Positions 54,072 to 63,308 of a DNA stretch of 64,000 nucleotides are shown in pieces. Location of the stretch: the NCBI RefSeq assembly GCF_027118995.1, contig NZ_CP098242.1:1488001-1552000 (forward strand), written 5' to 3'. Position 1 is the stretch's first letter. Each line of letters opens with the position of its first letter. The DNA comes from Oxalobacter vibrioformis (GTDB lineage Bacteria; Pseudomonadota; Gammaproteobacteria; Burkholderiales; Burkholderiaceae_D). The notes below the pieces were generated by a model. It saw only the letters and a list, made by a program, of their open reading frames with translations, was not told the DNA's origin and ran no database searches. Made by a program: the position numbers and the translations under genes.

Positions 54072-55424
54072 ATGAATGATTCCGTTTTCGTCCATACCCG
54101 GGACCAGTTGAAACAGATTGCAGAAGATGTGCTGCGTTATGCCAGAGAAAAAGGAGCTTCCTCCGCTGCTGTTGGTGTGAGTGACGGCAATGGTCTGTCT
54201 GTCAGTGTGCGCAAGGGGGATATCGAAACCATTGAGCGAAACCAGGATAAAGCGGTAGGTGTGACGGTTTATATCGGTAGACGCAGCGGTAACGCGACTT
54301 CCGCGGATTTTTCGGAAAGTGCGTTGCGGGCTACCGTAGAGGCAGCGTATAACATCGCCTCTTTTACGGCAGAAGATGAAAGCGCAGGTTTGCCGGATGA
54401 AGACATGATCGAGAAAAATCCGCCTGACCTGAAGTTGTATTATCCCTGGGGGATTACAACAGATGAAGCGGTAGAGATTGCTCAGCGTTGTGAAGCGGCA
54501 GCGTTTGATGTGGATAAACAGATTACCAATAGTGAAGGTGCGACGGTAACGGTCCAGCATTCCCATTTCATTACGGCCGATTCGCAGGGGTTCATGGGTG
54601 GATATCCTTACACCCGTCACGCGATTTCTGTTGCGCCCATTGCCGGGGAAGGTGCCGGGATGGAGCGGGATTACTGGTACACCACGTCGCGCAATCCGGA
54701 CAAGCTGGATTCACCCGAATCCGTTGGGCGGTATGCGGCCGAGCGGACGCTGGCCCGACTGAATGCCCGCCAGATCGAGACGCAGCGCTGCCCGGTACTT
54801 TTTGAGGCGCCGCTTGCGATCGGGTTGATGAGCGCGTTTGTCAATGCGGTTTCAGGCGGTGCGCTGTATCGCAAGTCCAGCTTTCTGGTGGATTCACTGG
54901 GCAGGCAGGTTTTCCCGGAACATATCAGTCTTTTTGAGGATCCGCATATTATTGGCGCCACCGGCTCATCACCTTTTGATGATGAGGGTGTGAGAACAAC
55001 AGCACGGTATGTTGTCAGCAACGGTATTGTCCAGGGTTATTTTCTTTCATCCTACTCGGCACGGCGTCTTGGCATGAAAACAACAGGCAATGCCGGCGGT
55101 GCGCATAATCTCTTTTTCACGTCATCACAGACAGGGAAAACGGATGATTTTGCCGCCATGCTGAAAAAGCTTGACAGGGGCCTGGTGGTGACCGACCTGA
55201 TGGGGCAGGGCGTCAATTATGTCACGGGTGATTATTCGCGTGGTGCATCCGGCTTCTGGGTGGAAAACGGTGTTATTCAGTACCCGGTGCAGGAAATTAC
55301 CATTGCCGGCAACCTGAAAGACATGTTTGCCCAGATCGTGGCAATTGGTGCTGATGTGATTAACCGCGGGGGGCGTGAGTCCGGTTCCATCCTGATTGAA
55401 AACATGATGGTAGCGGGGAACTAG
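54072..55424 (+). CDS. pmbA: Metalloprotease PmbA (TldE)
   Basis: The partner of TldD in a metalloprotease that matures peptides such as microcin B17 and CcdA. From ATG 54072 it has 450 residues, the length of E. coli PmbA; ATG 54054 is an alternative without a Shine-Dalgarno. Recognised blocks are 'VTVYIGRRSGNATSADFS' near 65, 'SSFLVDSLGRQVFPEHI' near 275 and 'MGQGVNYVTGDYSRGASGFWVENG' (in two parts) near 377-400. PmbA itself lacks the HExxxH of TldD; tldD is not in the window. Confidence 0.95.
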   Translation: MNDSVFVHTRDQLKQIAEDVLRYAREKGASSAAVGVSDGNGLSVSVRKGDIETIERNQDKAVGVTVYIGRRSGNATSADFSESALRATVEAAYNIASFTAEDESAGLPDEDMIEKNPPDLKLYYPWGITTDEAVEIAQRCEAAAFDVDKQITNSEGATVTVQHSHFITADSQGFMGGYPYTRHAISVAPIAGEGAGMERDYWYTTSRNPDKLDSPESVGRYAAERTLARLNARQIETQRCPVLFEAPLAIGLMSAFVNAVSGGALYRKSSFLVDSLGRQVFPEHISLFEDPHIIGATGSSPFDDEGVRTTARYVVSNGIVQGYFLSSYSARRLGMKTTGNAGGAHNLFFTSSQTGKTDDFAAMLKKLDRGLVVTDLMGQGVNYVTGDYSRGASGFWVENGVIQYPVQEITIAGNLKDMFAQIVAIGADVINRGGRESGSILIENMMVAGN

Positions 55425-56137
55425 GGTTTTTCCGCTGTTTCATCCGGATAGTATGCTGCCGTCGGGACACGTTTTGACTCAATGACCCATTGCCCGTTCA
55501 CGAGGGTGCGGGCGGTGACTTCAATCATGTCACCGGAAGCGGTCATCGCTTCCTCGAATTCATAAACCTTGAGCAGGCCTTTGCCCGGCACGACTTCATA
55601 TTCTGTGGCGAGATGCCAGCAGCAGCCCGACTTGCTGAACGTGACAAGCCGTTTTCGCTGGTGGTCGACATGAAACATCCCGAGATTGTCATGGGCCAGT
55701 GCGGTCAGTTCTTCGCTGGGCATGAATTTTTTCCGGGTGATGTTGTAGACGTACACATCGTAGGATGGCCCGCCGTATCCTGACTCGTTGCCGTTCCGGA
55801 TGGCGATATCCTCATGGCCGTCAAAATTGAAATCGTCAAAAATCAGGACACTCTGTTCGCCATAAAGCTCAACGACACTGACCGACGGCTGACCATCGGC
55901 GGATGGAAAGAAAAAAAGATCATCGGAGTGAAAAGTCTGGAACAGTTTTCCGGTTTTTTTGCTGAACAGTTTGATTTCACCCGGTCCACCGCATTCATCT
56001 TTTTTGCAGATGACTGAAATTTCAGCCAGGTAATTTTCAGATACCCCTGGCAGCGTAAAGCGCGTTTGGGCAACCGCAGAACTGAAGAGAAAGGCAAAGA
56101 GAAGAAAACCACACAGGCGTTTCACGGACTGCTCCAT
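55421..56137 (-). CDS. Secreted XAC2610-like protein of unknown function
   Basis: A 238-residue exported protein. The signal peptide ends near residue 23 ('SSAVAQ'). The core contains 'VLIFDDFNFDGHEDIAIRNG' (about 99-118), an FG-GAP or EF-hand-like Asp-rich loop, followed by 'YDVYVYN'. This is the pattern of the XAC2610-related family. Four cysteines are visible ('CKKDEC', 'CC'), possibly in disulphides. The ATG overlaps the stop of the aminotransferase gene (TGATG), so both are in one transcript. No functional link to folate is apparent. Confidence 0.6.
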   Translation of the reverse strand: MEQSVKRLCGFLLFAFLFSSAVAQTRFTLPGVSENYLAEISVICKKDECGGPGEIKLFSKKTGKLFQTFHSDDLFFFPSADGQPSVSVVELYGEQSVLIFDDFNFDGHEDIAIRNGNESGYGGPSYDVYVYNITRKKFMPSEELTALAHDNLGMFHVDHQRKRLVTFSKSGCCWHLATEYEVVPGKGLLKVYEFEEAMTASGDMIEVTARTLVNGQWVIESKRVPTAAYYPDETAEKP

Positions 56138-56940
56138 CAGAGAGGATATTCAGAAGCGACAGGACGCAGAGCATGCTGATTGAGCGCCAGTTGCCAGTCA
56201 TCACGATCAGTATGGGCGGGTGTGTGCCAGGGCGCAAGCGGCCAGTTGATCGCCCGGCGGATACCGTGCAGCGCATTCACCACCCATGTTTCGCAGCCAT
56301 CCAGTTCCTGCCATTTCCTGAAGCGCCAGGCAAAAGGGATATGGCGCTTGATGGCGACTTCCCTGAGAAGGGTGGCGGTGATGGAGGGGAGGACGCGTTT
56401 TGATGGTAGTGTCTGACAAAGCGTGCCGTTTTCCCACCAGAGGATACTGCTGAAAAGCCCTTCAAGCAGATACTGCCCGGGTGTGCAGAGAATCCCTTCA
56501 TCTGCCCCCATTGCCATGATTTGCTGTCTTTGTTTGTCCAGGAGTGAAATATCCGGTCCTTTGTGCCGGGGATGGCGCCGGCGGTCTCTTGTTTCGCCAT
56601 GGGCAAGGCGTGCTTCACTTTGCAACTGAGGAGCAGGGCGAATGCGAATCTGGAGCAGGGGCGCCTTTTTCGGGCCAGCCATTTCAACACGGGGAAACCA
56701 CAGGCCCCCTACGGGGATCTGTTGCATGGCGAGTTGCCAGAAACGGGCCAGTTCGCTGGTTTTCAGATCGGCAAAGAACAGGCAACTGTTAACAAAGCGT
56801 GCCGCATGCCGTTCCGGGGCGCGAGCCATGCCGTTATCCACCAGGAAGGAGTCTGCAACCAGCAGGCGATTTTCCGTGTCGGTTACCCGATGCAACTCCC
56901 CTTTGCGGGTATAACGGTAAGTGAGCGGAGTATTGTCCAT
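56137..56940 (-). CDS. pabC: Aminodeoxychorismate lyase-like class IV aminotransferase
   Basis: Class IV PLP fold; with the upstream pabAB it should release pyruvate from aminodeoxychorismate to give 4-aminobenzoate. From ATG 56940 the protein has 267 residues. Lys127 in 'RHKGPD' matches the PLP lysine of PabC; 'GADEGILCTPGQYLLEGLFSSILWWENG' (in pieces, about 146-172) matches the loop with the conserved Glu. The N-terminal half is unusual ('GMARAPERHAARF'). A start at 56979, overlapping pabAB, is also open. Other class IV activities cannot be excluded. Confidence 0.75.
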   Translation of the reverse strand: MDNTPLTYRYTRKGELHRVTDTENRLLVADSFLVDNGMARAPERHAARFVNSCLFFADLKTSELARFWQLAMQQIPVGGLWFPRVEMAGPKKAPLLQIRIRPAPQLQSEARLAHGETRDRRRHPRHKGPDISLLDKQRQQIMAMGADEGILCTPGQYLLEGLFSSILWWENGTLCQTLPSKRVLPSITATLLREVAIKRHIPFAWRFRKWQELDGCETWVVNALHGIRRAINWPLAPWHTPAHTDRDDWQLALNQHALRPVASEYPL

Positions 56941-56953
56941 ATGATATGTTTTG

Positions 56954-59065
56954 TCAGCAGTCGCTGAAATCAGCATCAAAAAGGGTTAAAAACGCACGTG
57001 CCTTGACACGGGTTTCCTCGAATTCTTCCTCCGGGTCGGAAAGGGCTGTAATGGCACCCCCCACACCGAATGACAGCTTCCCGTCAGACATGACCAGTGT
57101 CCTGATGATAATGCTTAAGTCAACCGCGCCGCAAAGTGAAAAGTAGCCAAGCGCACCGGAATAAATTCCCCTTGGACCGGCCTCCAGACGGTCAATGATC
57201 TCCAGGGTCCGCTTTTTGGGCGCGCCGGTCATGGAGCCGCCGGGGAACGCCGCACGGACACACTGGCTGGCGGAAATGCCATCCTGTATCCGGGCGGAAA
57301 TGGTGCTGACCATCTGGTGCACGGTCTGGTATGATTCGATATCAAAAAGGCGGGATACGGTTACAGATCCTGGCCGGGCAATCCGCCCCAGGTCATTTCT
57401 GACCAGATCGACAATCATCAGGTTTTCCGCTTTTTCTTTTTCGCTTGCTGCCAGATCATTCATGAGTTGCCTGTCGATGGCCGGATTTTCAGCACGGGGA
57501 CGTGTTCCCTTGATGGGTTTGGATTCGATGACCCGGTCACGTGAGATGGAAAGGAAACGCTCGGGTGAACAGCTCAGCACGGCAATATCACCCAGCTGCA
57601 GGTAGGCTCCGTAGGGCACCGGATTGATTTGACGCAGCATGCGCCATGCTGTCCACGGATCAGCGCGACAGGATGCTTCGGCCATATTGGTCAGACAGAT
57701 TTCATAGCTTTCTCCCTGTCTCAGTGCTTTTTGGCATTGTGCTATCAGATCAAGGTAGTCTGCTTTTTCATGACGCAGCTTCAGGGGCGTTTCCAGCGCC
57801 AGTTTGCGCGGCAGCGGGGCAGGCGCTGTCCAGGGCGTGTCCGTGGACATCAGTTTGCTGCGGGTTTGCTCCAGCCATGCCCGGGCATTTTCCCCGGAGG
57901 CGTTGTCGGATAGTGCCACCAGCCATATCCGGTTTTCTTCATGGTCAATTACTGCCGCCCGGTCACAGAAAAGCAGGCAGGCGTCAGGAAACGGGGAAAC
58001 CGGGCCCTGGACTTTTTCGGTAAGGGATTTCATTTCATAACCGATATAGCCAACCCAGCCCAGTGCAAATTCAAAAGGGGTATCGGGCGTGCTGATATCG
58101 TATGCGTCAAGATCCTTTTCCAGCCAGTTGAAAAAATCGTCTTCGATCAGCTCATGTTTTTCTGTGGTCGTTACCGAGATGCATTGTTTTTGGACATCTG
58201 CGCTGGCGATGCGTCCAAGGGGGCCACCGGCATCGCATAAAATGGAGAAGCGGCCCGAGCCATATCCCCTGCGGCTGCTGTCAAGCCATACGGCATAGGC
58301 GCTTTGTCTGAAAATGGTATTGAAAAGCGTTTCGGCGTCAATGGTGGCTGGCAGTTGTTCATGCAGTACCGTGTAGTGTTTTTTTTGTTTTTCCTTTGGG
58401 AGAGTGAGTGTGTTTGCATGGGGAGAGGAGAAAAGATTCTCCGGCATGGGTGACGAAATATGCCCCTTTTTCTCTTTTTGCCTTGTGCGGGTTATTTCTG
58501 CGAAATTCGTAAAAAGGGTTTTCCCGTGTTCGGTGCAGATGGATTCGGGATGGAACTGGACGCCAAAGAGCGGTTTGCTTCGATGAGCAACCGCCATGAC
58601 GAGCCCGTCTTCCGACCTGGCAAGCGGTTCCAGTGTTTCCGGCAGGTCATAGACTGCCAGCGAGTGGTAGCGAACGGCTGAAAACGGGGAGGGGATATTC
58701 CGGAAAAGGTCTTTCTGCTGATGGGTAATGGGGGAGATTCGCCCGTGCCGTGGCTCGGGGGCCAGATCAATTGTTGCCCCGTGAATCGCGCATATCCCCT
58801 GGTGCCCCAGACATATGCCCAGTACCGGAATGGCGGCGGACTCGATAATATCGCGGCAAAGGCCAAAGTCCGCTGCTTTTTCCGGTCGTCCCGGGCCAGG
58901 GGAAATCACGATATTGTCAAAGTAGCGAAGATAATCGTTTTGCCAGTTTTTTTCATCATTGCGGATCACGACTGGCGGCGTGCCATTGACGCAAGTGATG
59001 AGGTGGTGCAGGTTGTGCGTGAAAGAATCGTAATTATCAATAAGCAGTGTTTTTAACGGTTTCAC
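56954..59065 (-). CDS. pabB: Fused aminodeoxychorismate synthase PabA-PabB
   Basis: Makes 4-amino-4-deoxychorismate from chorismate and glutamine. Residues 1-190 are a class I glutamine amidotransferase: 'LLIDNYDSFTHNL' at 7-19, catalytic Cys85 in 'GICLGHQG', and His/Glu in 'VQFHPES' near 170. A linker to about 230 leads to the chorismate-binding domain. 'SKPIKGTRPR' near 515 carries the Lys that marks PabB rather than anthranilate synthase. 'PGGSMTGAPK' near 612 completes the active site. A fused PabAB of 703 residues is normal for such proteins. PabC lies next to it. Confidence 0.92.
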   Translation of the reverse strand: MKPLKTLLIDNYDSFTHNLHHLITCVNGTPPVVIRNDEKNWQNDYLRYFDNIVISPGPGRPEKAADFGLCRDIIESAAIPVLGICLGHQGICAIHGATIDLAPEPRHGRISPITHQQKDLFRNIPSPFSAVRYHSLAVYDLPETLEPLARSEDGLVMAVAHRSKPLFGVQFHPESICTEHGKTLFTNFAEITRTRQKEKKGHISSPMPENLFSSPHANTLTLPKEKQKKHYTVLHEQLPATIDAETLFNTIFRQSAYAVWLDSSRRGYGSGRFSILCDAGGPLGRIASADVQKQCISVTTTEKHELIEDDFFNWLEKDLDAYDISTPDTPFEFALGWVGYIGYEMKSLTEKVQGPVSPFPDACLLFCDRAAVIDHEENRIWLVALSDNASGENARAWLEQTRSKLMSTDTPWTAPAPLPRKLALETPLKLRHEKADYLDLIAQCQKALRQGESYEICLTNMAEASCRADPWTAWRMLRQINPVPYGAYLQLGDIAVLSCSPERFLSISRDRVIESKPIKGTRPRAENPAIDRQLMNDLAASEKEKAENLMIVDLVRNDLGRIARPGSVTVSRLFDIESYQTVHQMVSTISARIQDGISASQCVRAAFPGGSMTGAPKKRTLEIIDRLEAGPRGIYSGALGYFSLCGAVDLSIIIRTLVMSDGKLSFGVGGAITALSDPEEEFEETRVKARAFLTLFDADFSDC

Positions 59066-59081
59066 GATACTACCAGTCTCA

Positions 59082-60308
59082 TTATTCCGGTGAGGCGGTT
59101 TCCTGCGGGCTGTCCGGCTGAGAAGATTTGCGGCGGTTTGAACCGGAAATCATGTCAAAACGGAACAGGCGGCACTCAATGGCGCCATTGAAAAACGGGG
59201 TTTTTCTCGATTCTTTCAGGCGCAGCATTTTCGGCACATCCAGATCGGCGGTAAAAAGAAATACCTTCCAGCCGGGAAAGCGCTGTTTGAGAGTTGATCC
59301 CAGTGCACTGTAAAAAAGGGTTGCCATGTCATCAGCTTCTTTTGTCCGGTCTCCCCGTACGCCGATACGTTCTCCGTAGGGAGGATTGGTCAGGATAATG
59401 CCGGGGGTATCGCTTGGCGGCTGGACTTCCTGGGCCTCAATCTGTTTTAAGGGGATATCAACAGGCACGTTGGCTGTTGCCATATTGTGCCGGGCCATGG
59501 CAATCATGTCACCGGAAATATCACTGCCGAATAGGGTCGGTTCTGCCGGTAGTGGGCGTGGCTTTACCGCCTGTTTCATGGTTTCCCATTTTTTGGCATC
59601 AAAACCGGTGAACTTTTCAAAGGCAAAGCGCCGGTTTATCCCGGGAGGGATGCCGGCAAGTATCTGTGCGGCTTCTGCCAGGATGGTACCGGAACCACAC
59701 ATCGGGTCAAAGAGCACCATGCCCGGTTTCCAGCCGGCAGCACGTAAAAGCCCTGCAGCCAGATTTTCCCGCAGCGGCGCGTCGCCTTTCTTTGTCCGCC
59801 AGCCGCGTTTGAAAAGCGATTCCCCTGAGGTATCGAGATACAGCGTGACATGACTGGGATTGAGAAATGCCACAATATGGACATCCGGCGTTTTGGTGTC
59901 AATGGACGGGCGTTTCCCGAAACGGTTGCGGAAATGGTCAACGACCGCATCCTTTATTTTGAGCGTGGTAAAACTGATGCTTTTCAGCGGGGATTTGACA
60001 GCCGTTACGTCAATCCGGATCGTGCAGTCAACGTCAAACCAGTTTTCCCATTGCTGGGCGAGTGCCAGATTGTAGATGTCATCCTCATTGCGATAGGCCC
60101 CTTGCGCGATGCGAAGCAAAACGCGTGAGGCAATCCGGGAATGCAGGTTGATGAGCCAGCCATCTTCCAGCGTGCCTGAGCAATGAACGCCGCCCTGGGC
60201 CTGGGCATGAATGTTAAGAGACGTGCTTTTTTCAGCGATTTCAGCAAGCTCTTCTGCCAGAGGCGCTTCAAGCCCACGAGGGCAGGTGCAAAAATAAGAA
60301 TAAGACAT
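59082..60308 (-). CDS. rlmL: 23S rRNA (guanine-2445-N2)-methyltransferase, RlmL type
   Basis: The 408-residue protein has an N-terminal THUMP domain ('GGVHCSGTLEDGWLINLHSRIASRVLL', in pieces, about 39-68) and a methyltransferase domain with 'LFDPMCGSGTILAEAA' near 205 and catalytic 'LTNPPYGERIG' near 305. It is the RlmL half only; the RlmK part fused in E. coli is absent, as is usual outside gammaproteobacteria. The C terminus is rich in Ser, Gln and Pro. It is read just before pabAB on the same strand, with 16 bases between. Confidence 0.93.
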   Translation of the reverse strand: MSYSYFCTCPRGLEAPLAEELAEIAEKSTSLNIHAQAQGGVHCSGTLEDGWLINLHSRIASRVLLRIAQGAYRNEDDIYNLALAQQWENWFDVDCTIRIDVTAVKSPLKSISFTTLKIKDAVVDHFRNRFGKRPSIDTKTPDVHIVAFLNPSHVTLYLDTSGESLFKRGWRTKKGDAPLRENLAAGLLRAAGWKPGMVLFDPMCGSGTILAEAAQILAGIPPGINRRFAFEKFTGFDAKKWETMKQAVKPRPLPAEPTLFGSDISGDMIAMARHNMATANVPVDIPLKQIEAQEVQPPSDTPGIILTNPPYGERIGVRGDRTKEADDMATLFYSALGSTLKQRFPGWKVFLFTADLDVPKMLRLKESRKTPFFNGAIECRLFRFDMISGSNRRKSSQPDSPQETASPE

Positions 60309-60365
60309 GGAGGACCTTTTTTCCGTGAAACCGGGATTTCACCCTGAAATCCCGGTAGGTAAGAT

Positions 60366-61631
60366 TTACTTTCTGATTTCGCCGTGGCCTAAAACGACAT
60401 ATTTCTGTGAGGTGAGCCCATCAAGACCGACCGGGCCGCGGGCGTGCAGCTTGTCATTGGATATACCGATTTCGGCACCCAGGCCGTATTCAAAACCATC
60501 CGCAAAACGGGTGGAGGCATTGACCATGACAGATGCGGAATCCACTTCCCGCAAAAAGCGCTGGGCATGGCTGTAGTTCTCCGTGATGATGGCATCCGTA
60601 TGCTGTGAAGACCAGGTATTGATATGGTCTATTGCCTGATCCAGTCCGTCGACAACCCGGATGGCAAGAACAGGCGCCAGGTATTCCGTCTGCCAGTCTT
60701 CTTCTGTTGCGGCGTTCAGCCAGGGATAGCCGGCCAGAATTTTCATGGCGGTTTCATCGCAGCGCAATTCCACTTTTTCCGCTTCGTACAGCGTTGCCAG
60801 CGCCGGCAGGATTTCCGGGGCGACATGGCGTGAAACAAGGAGTGTTTCCATGGTATTGCAGGTGCCGTATCGCTGGCATTTTGCATTGAATGAAACGGCG
60901 AGTGCTTTTTCCCTGTCGGCGCTGTCATCAATGTAAACATGGCAGATGCCGTCCAGATGCTTGATCATGGGGACACGGGAATCGCGCATCAGGCGTTCAA
61001 TCAGGCCTTTTCCGCCGCGCGGGACAATGACATCCACGTAGTCGGGCATGGTGATGAGTTCACCCACGGCTGCACGGTCCGTTGTTTTTACAACCTGTAC
61101 CGCGGTTTCAGGCAATCCGGCACTGGCAAGTCCTTCCTGTACCAATGCGGCTAAAGCCTGGTTGCAGTGGATGGCTTCGGAGCCGCCGCGCAGGATGGTG
61201 GCATTGCCGCTCTTGATGCACAGCCCCGCCGCATCCACAGTCACGTTGGGACGCGCCTCGTAAATGATGCCGATGACGCCAAGCGGCACACGCATCTGGC
61301 CGACCTGGATACCGCTTGGCCGGTATTTGAGATTGGTGACTTCACCCACCGGATCAGGCAGTGCCGCAATCTGCTCAAGCCCTTCTGCCATGGTGGCAAT
61401 GCCAGATGGTGTTAACGTCAACCGGTCCAGCAGGGCGGCTTCCAGCCCGTTTGCACGGGCGGCGGCAAGGTCCTTTTCGTTGGCTTGCAGCAGGTTTTCC
61501 GCGTCACGGCGGATAGCAGCCGCTATGGCGGCAAGGGCCTGGTTTTTGACAGCGGTATTGGCTTTTGCCATGACACGGGATGCCTTGCGTGCTTCCTGGC
61601 CAATACGGCTCATGTATTCCTTGATATTCAT
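60366..61631 (-). CDS. proA: Gamma-glutamyl phosphate reductase
   Basis: Second step of proline synthesis: reduces glutamyl-5-phosphate with NADPH. From ATG 61631 the protein has 421 residues. '[21 protein letters not shown]' near 113-134 (in two parts), catalytic Cys in '[14 protein letters not shown]' near 250 and '[21 protein letters not shown]' near 388 are standard. An ATG 33 bases upstream is outside the conserved start. It follows holA on the same strand, as in many Burkholderiales. Confidence 0.96.
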   Translation of the reverse strand: MNIKEYMSRIGQEARKASRVMAKANTAVKNQALAAIAAAIRRDAENLLQANEKDLAAARANGLEAALLDRLTLTPSGIATMAEGLEQIAALPDPVGEVTNLKYRPSGIQVGQMRVPLGVIGIIYEARPNVTVDAAGLCIKSGNATILRGGSEAIHCNQALAALVQEGLASAGLPETAVQVVKTTDRAAVGELITMPDYVDVIVPRGGKGLIERLMRDSRVPMIKHLDGICHVYIDDSADREKALAVSFNAKCQRYGTCNTMETLLVSRHVAPEILPALATLYEAEKVELRCDETAMKILAGYPWLNAATEEDWQTEYLAPVLAIRVVDGLDQAIDHINTWSSQHTDAIITENYSHAQRFLREVDSASVMVNASTRFADGFEYGLGAEIGISNDKLHARGPVGLDGLTSQKYVVLGHGEIRK

Positions 61632-61686
61632 ATTCCGGGTTGGCTTGTTTGCCTGATAAAGCAATTAAAGGGGAATTGTACGCGTT

Positions 61687-62718
61687 TTAGGCGGATTTTG
61701 CGCCACTTCGCGTAACAGCAAGGCCAAGCTGGAGCAGGACATCCCAGGCATCATCCAACAGGGTGTCTACCCGCAGTCCCTTGACGATCTTGTCTACCTG
61801 GGCGGCCTGTTGCAGTGCCTGTAAGAGCGTGTCGGTATTCAGACGGCGCAAGGCGGCGGTAATCAGTTTTTCGCGAGGGCCCCATATTCTCAGGCTTTTC
61901 ATCAGGCTGCCGGCAGCCTGCCCCTGGGCAATACCGGTCTGGAGCCTTAACAGGGTGCGGATTTCTTCTGTTATGGTCCACAGCACCAGCGGAAGCGGTT
62001 CGCCTTCTCCCTTGAGGCCTTCCATCATGCGGACAAAGCGGGAGGTGTTGCCGGTCAGCATGGCTTCATTGAGCTTGAACACGTCATAACGTGCCACATT
62101 GAGAACGGCTTCCTTGATCTGCTCAAAATCCAGTTTGCCTTCCGGGTACAACAGCCCGAGCTTGCGTATTTCCTGGTGCGCGGCCAGCAGGTTGCCCTCC
62201 ACCCGGTTGACCAGAAAATCAATGCTTGCTGTATCGGCATGCTGGTTTTGTGATTTCAGGCGGGAAGCAATCCAGCCGCCCAGCTGGGCGCGCTCCACTA
62301 TGGGGATGTCGATGTGCACAGCGGCTTTTTGCAAGGCGCTTACCCAGGCGGATTTCCGGGTGGACCAGTCCAGTTTTGGCAGGGTAATCAGGGTGACATT
62401 ATCCGGGTGCAGTTCGGCCGCATACTGCTGCAGTGACTGGCTGCCTTCTTTTCCCGGACGGCCCGTCGGAATGCGCAGTTCAATCAGCTTTTTGTCACCA
62501 AAAAGCGACATGGCACTGTTTGCCGCCTGAAGTTCACCCCATTTGAAACCGCGCTCAACCGTAAGGATCTCCCGTTCCGTACATCCCTGCTTTCTGGCGG
62601 TTTCCCGGATTTTATCTGCGGCTTCCAGCAGCAACAGGTGCTCGTCACTGGCGATCACATAAAGGGGGGCCAGTGTTTTTTCAAGGTGGGCGTCAAGTGC
62701 TTCCGGGCGTAATTGCAT
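61687..62718 (-). CDS. holA: DNA polymerase III subunit delta
   Basis: Opens the beta clamp during loading. The 343-residue protein has the delta fold: 'LAPLYVIASDEHLLLLEAADKIR' (in two parts) near 16-40, 'MSLFGDKKLIELRIPTG' near 69 (clamp contact) and the C-terminal collar domain. 'LLAAHQEIRKLGLLYPEG' is typical of the family. It lies between lptE and proA, the common order. Confidence 0.95.
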   Translation of the reverse strand: MQLRPEALDAHLEKTLAPLYVIASDEHLLLLEAADKIRETARKQGCTEREILTVERGFKWGELQAANSAMSLFGDKKLIELRIPTGRPGKEGSQSLQQYAAELHPDNVTLITLPKLDWSTRKSAWVSALQKAAVHIDIPIVERAQLGGWIASRLKSQNQHADTASIDFLVNRVEGNLLAAHQEIRKLGLLYPEGKLDFEQIKEAVLNVARYDVFKLNEAMLTGNTSRFVRMMEGLKGEGEPLPLVLWTITEEIRTLLRLQTGIAQGQAAGSLMKSLRIWGPREKLITAALRRLNTDTLLQALQQAAQVDKIVKGLRVDTLLDDAWDVLLQLGLAVTRSGAKSA

Positions 62719-62743
62719 ATTTCCTGATCAAAATAAGGTCATG

Positions 62744-63283
62744 TTACAGGTCAGGCTCGGTATCGTCTGTGAGGTCGGGAACCTCAATGTTGGCCAGGCG
62801 CCGGATAAGCTGGAGCATCACGTCATTTTCCATATCTTCGTACAGCATTTCTTCTTCTTTATCCTTGGCATAAGCCTGTGATTCGCTGTAGGTCAGGGTA
62901 CGCCTCAGGCGGATTTCCACCGGATCGAGCAGGATATGGTTTTCCTTGTCCTTTACCTGAAAGCGGAAAGTATAGAAAAGCGCATACTCACGCACACGGC
63001 CTGCCGTACTCAGGGAGAGGGTTTCCCTATCTCTGCTTCGCTCCAGGATTTCCAGCGAGGCATCAGCCAGTTTCCGGTCCTTGATGACTTTGGTGCCGGT
63101 GCTTTCGATCTGGCGTTTTAGTGTGGCGCCGAAATATTCAGTATTCGGCACATTAATATACAGTGTTTCAAATGGCAGCCTGAAATCGCCGCCCGTTCCG
63201 CGCAGGGCAAAGCCGCAGGCAGAAAGCATAAGCGTGGCGATCAATGCAATCAGTGCCGAGCAAGAAAGTGAATGGCGTTTCAT
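62744..63283 (-). CDS. lptE: LPS-assembly lipoprotein LptE
   Basis: Plugs LptD in the outer membrane to insert lipopolysaccharide. From ATG 63283 the protein has 179 residues, with a lipoprotein signal ending in 'LSAC' at about residue 20-23, then 'GFALRG' as is normal for LptE. The rest, including 'TLYINVPN' and 'LRRTLTYSESQAYAKDKEEEM' (in two parts), fits the family. An ATG at 63301 would overlap the leuS end and add six residues. Located directly after leuS. Confidence 0.93.
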   Translation of the reverse strand: MKRHSLSCSALIALIATLMLSACGFALRGTGGDFRLPFETLYINVPNTEYFGATLKRQIESTGTKVIKDRKLADASLEILERSRDRETLSLSTAGRVREYALFYTFRFQVKDKENHILLDPVEIRLRRTLTYSESQAYAKDKEEEMLYEDMENDVMLQLIRRLANIEVPDLTDDTEPDL

Positions 63284-63308
63284 TTTCCGGTTTGTTCCCA
63301 TAAAAAGG

